NCBI RefSeq assembly: GCF_017639205.1
Contig: NZ_CP071139.1
Span: forward strand, 6,323,501-6,387,500
Source of the DNA: Streptomyces nojiriensis
GTDB lineage: Bacteria; Actinomycetota; Actinomycetes; Streptomycetales; Streptomycetaceae
Length of the DNA: 64,000 bases
Direction: 5' to 3'
How positions within the stretch are numbered: the stretch's first letter is position 1; each line of letters starts with the position of its first letter. The translations under genes and the position numbers were made by a program. The notes under the pieces were generated by a model. The model was not told where the DNA came from. It ran no database searches and was given only the letters and a program-made list of their open reading frames with translations. Positions 59,117 through 64,000 of the stretch are shown one piece after another.

Positions 59117-60529
59117 ATGGCAAAGGCACCCGTTCTCACCCCGCAGGCGGAGGATTTCCCCCGCTGGTACCAGGATCTGATCAACAAGGCCGAGCTGGCC
59201 GACAACGGTCCGGTCCGAGGCACCATGGTCATCCGACCGTACGGCTACGGCCTGTGGGAGCGGATGCAGCAGGAGATGGACGCGCGCATCAAGGACGCGG
59301 GCGCCCAGAACGCGTACTTCCCGCTGTTCATCCCGCAGTCGTACCTGACGAAGGAAGCCGAGCACGTCGAGGGCTTCGCCCCCGAGCTCGCGGTCGTCAC
59401 GCACGGCGGCGGCAAGGAGCTGGAAGAGCCGGTCGTCGTCCGGCCCACGTCCGAGACGATCATCAACGACTACTTCTCCAAGTGGGTCCAGAGCTACCGC
59501 GACCTGCCCCTGCTGATCAACCAGTGGGCCAACGTGGTCCGCTGGGAGATGCGCCCGCGCGTGTTCCTCCGTACGAGCGAGTTCCTCTGGCAGGAGGGCC
59601 ACACCGCCCACGCCACCTACGAGGACGCCCGCGACTACGCGGCCCGCATCCACACGGACGTCTACGGCGACTTCATGACGAACGTGCTCGGCATCGACGT
59701 CGTGCTCGGCCGCAAGACCGCCAAGGAGCGCTTCGCCGGCGCCATCAACACCCTCACCCTCGAGGGCATGATGGGCGACGGCAAGGCCCTGCAGCTGGGC
59801 ACGAGCCACGAGCTCGGCACCAACTTCGCCAAGGCCTTCAACACCCAGTACCTGTCGAAGGAAGGCAAGCAGGAGCTCGTCTGGCAGACCTCGTGGGGCG
59901 TCTCGACCCGCATGGTCGGCGGCCTGATCATGTCGCACGGCGACGACAACGGCCTGCGCGTCCCGCCGCGCCTCGCGCACGTCCAGGTCGTCGTCATGGC
60001 GATCAAGGGCGACGAGGCCGTGGCCAAGGTCCGTGAACTGGGTGCCCAGCTGAAGGCCGCCGGCCTGCGGGTGCAGGTCGACGACCGCGTCGACACCCCC
60101 TTCGGCCGCCGCGCCGTGGACTGGGAGCTCAAGGGCGTACCGGTCCGCATCGAGATCGGTCCCCGCGACCTGGAGGCCGGCACCGCGATGCTCGCCCGCC
60201 GGATCCCGGGCGGGAAGACCCCCGTGCAGATCGACGCCCTCGCCGACCTGCTGCCCAAGGTGCTGGACGAGGACCAGGCGCAGCTGCTGCGCGAGTCCCG
60301 CGAGCGCCGGCTGGCCCGCACGTCCGACGTCGCGACCATCGGGGAGGCCGCCGAGGCCGCCGTCGCCGGCGGCTGGGCGCGGATCCCGTGGGCGGACCTC
60401 GGTCCGGAGGGCGAGGCGAAGCTGGCCGAGCAGGCCGTCTCCGTGCGCTGCCTGATCGCCGAGGACGGGTCGGTCCCGGAGGCGGACGACGCCCCCGGTA
60501 CGCTCGCGATCGTCGCGCGCTCGTACTGA
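59117..60529 (+). CDS. proS: Prolyl-tRNA synthetase, archaeal/eukaryotic-like type
   Basis: A 470-residue class II synthetase charging tRNA-Pro. It begins with the pattern DFPRWYQDLINKAEL. Motif 2 region contains RPTSETIINDYFSKW near residues 110-124 and WEMRPRVFLRTSEFLWQEGH near 141-160. It has no bacterial editing insertion between motifs 2 and 3, and the C-terminus ends in a tyrosine (IVARSY), both features of the archaeal/eukaryotic-like type. A typical bacterial-type ProRS of about 565 residues may exist elsewhere. No ribosome site precedes ATG 59117; TACGAT at 59104-59109 is seven bases upstream. Confidence 0.95.
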   Translation: MAKAPVLTPQAEDFPRWYQDLINKAELADNGPVRGTMVIRPYGYGLWERMQQEMDARIKDAGAQNAYFPLFIPQSYLTKEAEHVEGFAPELAVVTHGGGKELEEPVVVRPTSETIINDYFSKWVQSYRDLPLLINQWANVVRWEMRPRVFLRTSEFLWQEGHTAHATYEDARDYAARIHTDVYGDFMTNVLGIDVVLGRKTAKERFAGAINTLTLEGMMGDGKALQLGTSHELGTNFAKAFNTQYLSKEGKQELVWQTSWGVSTRMVGGLIMSHGDDNGLRVPPRLAHVQVVVMAIKGDEAVAKVRELGAQLKAAGLRVQVDDRVDTPFGRRAVDWELKGVPVRIEIGPRDLEAGTAMLARRIPGGKTPVQIDALADLLPKVLDEDQAQLLRESRERRLARTSDVATIGEAAEAAVAGGWARIPWADLGPEGEAKLAEQAVSVRCLIAEDGSVPEADDAPGTLAIVARSY

Positions 60530-60549
60530 CCGGGCCGACCGGCTCCTGT

Positions 60550-60583
60550 GCCCCGGCGTGCGGCTCGTGCCGCGTGCCGGGGC
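60550..60583 (+). terminator. Terminator after proS
   Basis: A compound hairpin: outer GCCCCGGC/GCCGGGGC and inner GCGGC-TCGT-GCCGC, joined by GT on both sides. It lies about 20 bases after the proS stop. The rest of the gap to 60755 includes an AT-rich patch (AAAAAATTTGG at 60697-60707), probably promoter DNA. Confidence 0.82.
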
Positions 60584-60755
60584 CGGTTCATGTCGGCCGA
60601 CCGGGAGGACGTGGTCGACGTTACGTACCGACTCCTCCTGAGATCGGCGCACCCGTCCTCGTCAGGACGCATCAGACTGAACTGACTGGTACGTGCAAAA
60701 AATTTGGAATGGCCCGGAATCGGAACACCCGGGCACTCCGGCTCGTTGTTACGAC

Positions 60756-61352
60756 GTGAGCACGACACCACCTGTTCTCGCCGCAGAGCTGGCGCAGGCG
60801 TGGGCCGATATTCAGCGGTACCACCCCGAGCTGCCTGACCTTGCCGCGCCCGAGTCCCTGATCGGAGAGTCCTCGTCCGCCTGCGGCGCCGAGCTCTCCT
60901 TCGAGCGACTGCTGCACGAGGCAGTCCACGGCATCGCCGCCGCCCGCGGTGTTCGCGACACCTCGCGCGCCGGCCGCTACCACAACCGCAGATTCCTCGC
61001 GATCGCCGAGGAGATGGGGCTGGACCACTCCGAGGAGCCGCACGCGAGCAGCGGCTTCTCACTGGTCACGCTCAATCCGGAGGCGAAGCGCCGCTACCGT
61101 CCCACCATCGAGCGGCTGCAGCGCGCGCTGAAGGCACACACGGCCGCCACCGCGGCCGACACCAAGCGCAGCTTCCGCGGACCGGCCGCCCGGCACGGAT
61201 CCTCCGGCGGCGGTGTGCGCGTCAAGGCCGTCTGCGACTGCGGGCGCAACGTCCGGGTGGTCCCCTCCGTGCTGGCCCAGGCGCCGATCGTGTGCGGAGG
61301 CTGTATGAAGCCCTTCCGCATCCCCGACGTGGCCATCGCGGCGGCCTCCTGA
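60756..61352 (+). CDS. Putative SprT-like HExxH zinc protein with C-terminal zinc ribbon
   Basis: I cannot name this 198-residue protein confidently. It holds an HExxH-type sequence (LLHEAVHGIAAARGV near residues 52-66) followed by RAGRYHNRRFLAIAEEMGLD, which could supply the third zinc ligand as in SprT-like proteins. The C-terminus has CDCG near 161-164 and CGGC near 182-185, a plausible zinc ribbon. A basic linker (KRSFRGPAARHG) lies between. SprT-like proteins cleave DNA-protein crosslinks or act as small proteases; this is inferred from motifs only. GTG 60756 is taken as the start. Confidence 0.78.
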   Translation: MSTTPPVLAAELAQAWADIQRYHPELPDLAAPESLIGESSSACGAELSFERLLHEAVHGIAAARGVRDTSRAGRYHNRRFLAIAEEMGLDHSEEPHASSGFSLVTLNPEAKRRYRPTIERLQRALKAHTAATAADTKRSFRGPAARHGSSGGGVRVKAVCDCGRNVRVVPSVLAQAPIVCGGCMKPFRIPDVAIAAAS

Positions 61353-61461
61353 CCGCCTTCCCCGTCGCCGCAGGGGTCACCGCCCCACGGCGAAGCGGGC
61401 GCCGGGCCACCGCCCCCACCGGGGCGGCCGCCGACGGCGCGCGCACGGGTGGTCCGTACCG

Positions 61462-61490
61462 CCGGGCGGGCACCGGTCCCACCCGCCCGG
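61462..61490 (+). terminator. Hairpin between the HExxH gene and rpsP
   Basis: A 9-bp stem (CCGGGCGGG/CCCGCCCGG) with an 11-base loop. It has no T tract and is a moderate terminator candidate within the 300-base gap. Confidence 0.55.
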
Positions 61491-61491
61491 C

Positions 61492-61519
61492 TGAGCGCGC
61501 CGCAGGCGTATGGCACAAT
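61492..61519 (+). promoter_or_regulatory. Possible rpsP operon promoter
   Basis: TGAGCG (61492-61497) and CACAAT (61514-61519) with a 16-base spacer form a weak promoter match. The leader to rpsP would be about 127 bases, long enough for control. The hexamer choice is tentative. Confidence 0.35.
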
Positions 61520-61652
61520 GGCTAGCTGTACTCGACAGTCGCATAGGACCCCTCTCTCCTCCGGCTGACGCGTCCATCGGGCACCCGAGTACCGCAACCC
61601 CACGTGGCATCTCATGTGCCCAACCACGTCAAGTTCAGGAGACACCACTCCA

Positions 61653-62093
61653 GTGGCAGTCAAGATCAAGCTCAAGCGCCTCGGCAAGATTCGCCAGCCG
61701 CACTACCGCATCGTCGTCGCCGACGCCCGCACCCGCCGGGACGGTCGCGCGATCGAAGAGATCGGTATCTACCACCCGACCTACAACCCGTCGCGCATCG
61801 AGGTCAACGCCGAGCGTGCGCAGTACTGGCTGTCCGTCGGCGCCCAGCCCACCGAGGCTGTGCTCGCCATCCTGAAGCTGACCGGTGACTGGCAGGCCCA
61901 CAAGGGTCTCCCCGCCCCCGCGCCGCTCCTGCAGCCGGCGACGAAGGAGAGCAAGCGTCGCTCCTTCGACGAGTTCGCCAAGGCCCTCGAGGGCATCGGC
62001 GAGGGCAAGGGCGAGGCCATCACGCAGAAGGCGAAGAAGGCCGACAAGAAGGCGGACGAGGCTGAGGCCGCCGCCGAGTCGACCGAGGCCTGA
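61653..62093 (+). CDS. rpsP: 30S ribosomal protein S16
   Basis: A 146-residue ribosomal protein. The core (residues 1-85) begins VKIKLKRLGKIRQPHYRIVV and contains GRAIEEIGIYHPTYNPSRIE. The C-terminal 60 residues are an actinobacterial extension rich in Lys, Ala and Glu (KKADKKADEAEAAAE). GTG 61653 follows an AGGAG about 12 bases upstream. It leads the rpsP-khpA-rimM-trmD-rplS operon. Confidence 0.97.
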   Translation: MAVKIKLKRLGKIRQPHYRIVVADARTRRDGRAIEEIGIYHPTYNPSRIEVNAERAQYWLSVGAQPTEAVLAILKLTGDWQAHKGLPAPAPLLQPATKESKRRSFDEFAKALEGIGEGKGEAITQKAKKADKKADEAEAAAESTEA

Positions 62094-62095
62094 GC

Positions 62096-62335
62096 ATGCT
62101 CGAGGAGGCTCTTGAGCACCTCGTAAAGGGCATTGTGGACAACCCCGACGAAGTGCAGGTCGCCTCGCGCAACCTGCGCCGCGGGCAGGTGCTCGAGGTC
62201 CGGGTCCACCCCGACGACCTCGGCAAGGTGATCGGCCGCAACGGCCGCACCGCACGTGCTCTGCGTACCGTCGTGGGCGCCATCGGCGGCCGGGGGATCC
62301 GCGTCGACCTCGTCGACGTGGACCAGGTCCGCTGA
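62096..62335 (+). CDS. khpA: KH-domain RNA-binding protein KhpA
   Basis: A 79-residue single KH domain. It starts MLEEALEHLVKGIVDNPDEV, the family hallmark. The GxxG loop is VIGRNGRTARAL near residues 44-55, for single-stranded RNA. KhpA proteins bind many transcripts, often with KhpB, and influence cell envelope and division in Gram-positives. It starts two bases after rpsP and is translated from the same message. Confidence 0.96.
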   Translation: MLEEALEHLVKGIVDNPDEVQVASRNLRRGQVLEVRVHPDDLGKVIGRNGRTARALRTVVGAIGGRGIRVDLVDVDQVR

Positions 62336-62348
62336 GCAGTTGATTCAC

Positions 62349-62398
62349 CGGCACGGGCCGGGGAGGGCGTTCGTCGCCCGCCCCGGCCCGTGCCGTTT
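62349..62398 (+). terminator. Hairpin between khpA and rimM
   Basis: Outer 15-bp stem (CGGCACGGGCCGGGG/CCCCGGCCCGTGCCG), inner GGGCG-TTCGT-CGCCC, followed by TTT. This looks like a full terminator or attenuator inside an otherwise conserved operon. It may reduce rimM-trmD expression relative to rpsP. Confidence 0.8.
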
Positions 62399-62460
62399 CT
62401 GCCCCCGGGCAGGAGCGACCATTGATGTGAGCAACCACGCCGCAGTAAGGGAAGAGCACA

Positions 62461-63030
62461 GTGGAGTTGGTAGTCGCGCGGATCGGCCGCGCCCACGGCA
62501 TCAAGGGTGAGGTCACCGTCGAGGTGCGCACCGACGAGCCGGAACTGCGACTGAGTCCCGGGGCCGTGCTCAAGACGGAGCCCGCGACGGCGGGACCGCT
62601 GACGATCGAGACGGGCCGCGTGCACAGCGGGCGGCTCCTGCTCCGCTTCGCGGGCGTCAAGGACCGCACCGGAGCCGAGGCGCTGCGCAACATCCTCCTG
62701 ATCGCCGAGGTGGACCCCTCCGAGCTGCCGGAGGAGGAGGACGAGTACTACGACCACCAGCTGATGGACCTGGACGTGGTGCTGGCGGACGGCACCGAGA
62801 TCGGCCGGATCACCGAGATCTCCCACCTGCCCTCCCAGGACCTCTTCATCGTCGAGCGGCCGGACGGCTCCGAGGTGATGATCCCCTTCGTGGAGGAGAT
62901 CGTCGCCGAGATCGACCTGGAGGAGCAGCGCTGCGTCATCACCCCGCCGCCCGGGCTGATCGACGAGCGTGACGCCGTCATCGTCTCGACCCGGGACGAG
63001 GACGCCGCGGACTCCGGGGACGACGCCTGA
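62461..63030 (+). CDS. rimM: Ribosome maturation factor RimM
   Basis: A 189-residue 30S assembly factor binding S19. The N-terminal barrel starts ELVVARIGRAHGIKGEVTVE at residues 2-21. A PRC-barrel domain begins near 100 with YYDHQLMDLDVV and includes DLFIVERPDGSEVMIPFVEE. GTG 62461 follows a weak GGGAAGAG. The TGA overlaps the trmD ATG by one base. Confidence 0.96.
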   Translation: MELVVARIGRAHGIKGEVTVEVRTDEPELRLSPGAVLKTEPATAGPLTIETGRVHSGRLLLRFAGVKDRTGAEALRNILLIAEVDPSELPEEEDEYYDHQLMDLDVVLADGTEIGRITEISHLPSQDLFIVERPDGSEVMIPFVEEIVAEIDLEEQRCVITPPPGLIDERDAVIVSTRDEDAADSGDDA

Positions 63031-63851
63031 TGCGGCTCGACGTCGTCACGATCTTCCCCGAGTACCTGGAGCCGCTGAACGTCTCCCTGGTCGGCAAGGC
63101 GCGCGCCCGCGGGCAGCTCGACGTACACGTGCACGACCTGCGGGAGTGGACGTACGACCGGCACAACACGGTGGACGACACCCCGTACGGCGGCGGTCCC
63201 GGCATGGTCATGAAGACCGAGCCGTGGGGCGAGGCCCTGGACTCCGCGCTGGCCGACGGCTACGAGGCGGGCGCGCACGGTCCCGTCATGGTCGTCCCCA
63301 CCCCCAGCGGCCGTCCCTTCACCCAGGAACTGGCCGTCGAACTCTCCGAGCGGCCCTGGCTGATCTTCACGCCGGCCCGGTACGAGGGCATCGACCGCCG
63401 GGTCATGGACGAGTACGCCACGCGCATGCCGGTGTACGAGGTCTCCATCGGCGACTACGTCCTGGCGGGCGGCGAGGCGGCCGTACTGGTGGTCACCGAG
63501 GCCGTGGCCCGGCTGCTGCCCGGGGTGCTCGGCAACGCCGAATCGCACCGCGACGACTCCTTCGCGCCGGGCGAGATGGCGAACCTGCTGGAAGGGCCCG
63601 TCTACACCAAGCCCCCGGTGTGGCGCGGCCGGGACATCCCCGAGGTGCTGCTCAGCGGGCACCACGGGAAGATCGCCCGGTGGCGCCGGGACGAGGCCTT
63701 CCGCCGCACCGCGCAGAACCGCCCCGACCTGATCGAGCGCTGCGAGGCCGCCGGCTTCGACAAGAAGGACCGGGAGATCCTCTCCGTCCTGGGCTGGCAG
63801 CCGTCCGCCGACGGCCGATTTTGGCGCAGGGCCCAGGCCGTGGAAGAATAG
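63030..63851 (+). CDS. trmD: tRNA (guanine37-N1)-methyltransferase
   Basis: A 273-residue SPOUT methyltransferase making m1G37 in tRNA, needed to prevent frameshifting. It begins MRLDVVTIFPEYLEPL. The trefoil-knot SAM site includes PARYEGIDRRVMDEY near residues 113-127 and YEVSIGDYVLAGGEAAVLVV near 134-153. It starts at the A of the rimM stop, so the two are coupled. Length is slightly above the family norm. Confidence 0.97.
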   Translation: MRLDVVTIFPEYLEPLNVSLVGKARARGQLDVHVHDLREWTYDRHNTVDDTPYGGGPGMVMKTEPWGEALDSALADGYEAGAHGPVMVVPTPSGRPFTQELAVELSERPWLIFTPARYEGIDRRVMDEYATRMPVYEVSIGDYVLAGGEAAVLVVTEAVARLLPGVLGNAESHRDDSFAPGEMANLLEGPVYTKPPVWRGRDIPEVLLSGHHGKIARWRRDEAFRRTAQNRPDLIERCEAAGFDKKDREILSVLGWQPSADGRFWRRAQAVEE

Positions 63852-63984
63852 GCGGCTGCTGTGTGCTCGCGGGCGCCCCTGCCACAGGGGGACCGTCGTC
63901 CGCCGAGTCCCGCAGCTCCCGAATTCTCTACGGAAACCCGCACTGGCGACCTGTGGCGTCATGCGAAGAAAGCAGACGAAGAAC

Positions 63985-64000
63985 ATGTCTCACCTGCTCG
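63985..64000 (+). CDS. rplS: 50S ribosomal protein L19 (first codons only)
   Basis: Only MSHLL is inside the window. The call rests on position: trmD is followed by rplS in nearly all bacteria, and the start resembles actinobacterial L19. The 133-base leader contains a small CCCCTG-CCA-CAGGGG hairpin (63876-63890). The gene runs off the right edge. Confidence 0.75.

Noticed and set aside
61505..61530. Apparent tRNA-like start near GGCACAATGGCTAGCTG
   Set aside because: No acceptor stem or T arm follows; better explained as promoter DNA for rpsP.

Overview
The window reads as core chromosome of a Streptomyces (or a very close relative). Base composition is very GC-rich, GTG and TTG starts are common, intergenic hairpins are strong and T-poor, and several genes are Streptomyces hallmarks: two tandem conservons, the IclR regulator NdgR beside leuCD, the lysine-tailed nucleoid protein HupS, the glucose permease GlcP and the antibiotic/sporulation repressor NsdA. 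I see no insertion sequence, prophage, CRISPR array or biosynthetic cluster. The gene order matches the conserved conservon - gltX - leuCD - ddl - recG - smc - ftsY - glnD - ffh - trmD segment of the Streptomyces chromosome. This is recognised from memory, not from an alignment.

Layout. 1-9237 (minus strand): two consecutive conservons, each coding a sensor-kinase-like membrane protein (CvnA), a roadblock protein (CvnB), a DUF742 protein (CvnC) and a Ras-like GTPase (CvnD); the second is cut by the window edge. 9817-13273: a small repeat-bearing protein, a fumarylacetoacetase-family enzyme, gltX and a HAD hydrolase. 13360-13857: five tRNA genes (Gln, Glu, Glu, Gln, Glu) in one transcription unit. 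14022-16944: ndgR diverging from leuCD across a clear operator. 17082-22252: hupS, a CofC-type enzyme with an added C-terminal OB-like domain, plsC-gpsA, and ddl. 22353-25148: a DUF3515 lipoprotein, a one-domain AsnC-type protein, thiL-thiD. 25270-34729: rpmB, a DAK2 protein, recG, rsmD-coaD, a DivIVA-like coiled-coil protein, DUF177-rpmF-rnc, mutM. 34702-37241: an HxlR regulator diverging from a flavodoxin-like oxidoreductase, a secreted CAP protein and acylphosphatase. 37590-43361: a 72-residue coiled-coil protein, smc and glcP. 43403-47269: an LLM oxidoreductase and an NCS1 permease (minus strand), then ftsY. 47363-54376: a primase-polymerase-like protein, nsdA and the amtB-glnK-glnD nitrogen operon. 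54629-61352: ffh, an ftsH-type protease, a methyltransferase, an editing-domain-free prolyl-tRNA synthetase and a putative HExxH protein. 61653-64000: rpsP-khpA-rimM-trmD-rplS, the canonical ribosome maturation operon.

How it fits together. Most genes serve translation (tRNAs, gltX, proS, rpmB, rpmF, rpsP, rplS, rimM, trmD, rsmD, rnc), co-translational membrane targeting and quality control (ffh, ftsY, an FtsH-type protease), chromosome structure and repair (hupS, smc, recG, mutM) and cofactor or amino-acid supply (leuCD, thiLD, coaD, cofC). The regulatory interest lies in the intergenic DNA. Palindromes sit in the promoter spacers of ndgR, hupS and glcP, a GlnR box lies upstream of amtB, and several genes appear leaderless, with a TANNNT-type -10 placed 6-8 bases before the start codon. 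I found no clear undescribed multi-gene system. The strongest leads are the nested CofC/OB-domain gene, the glcP operator repeats and the set of leaderless genes.
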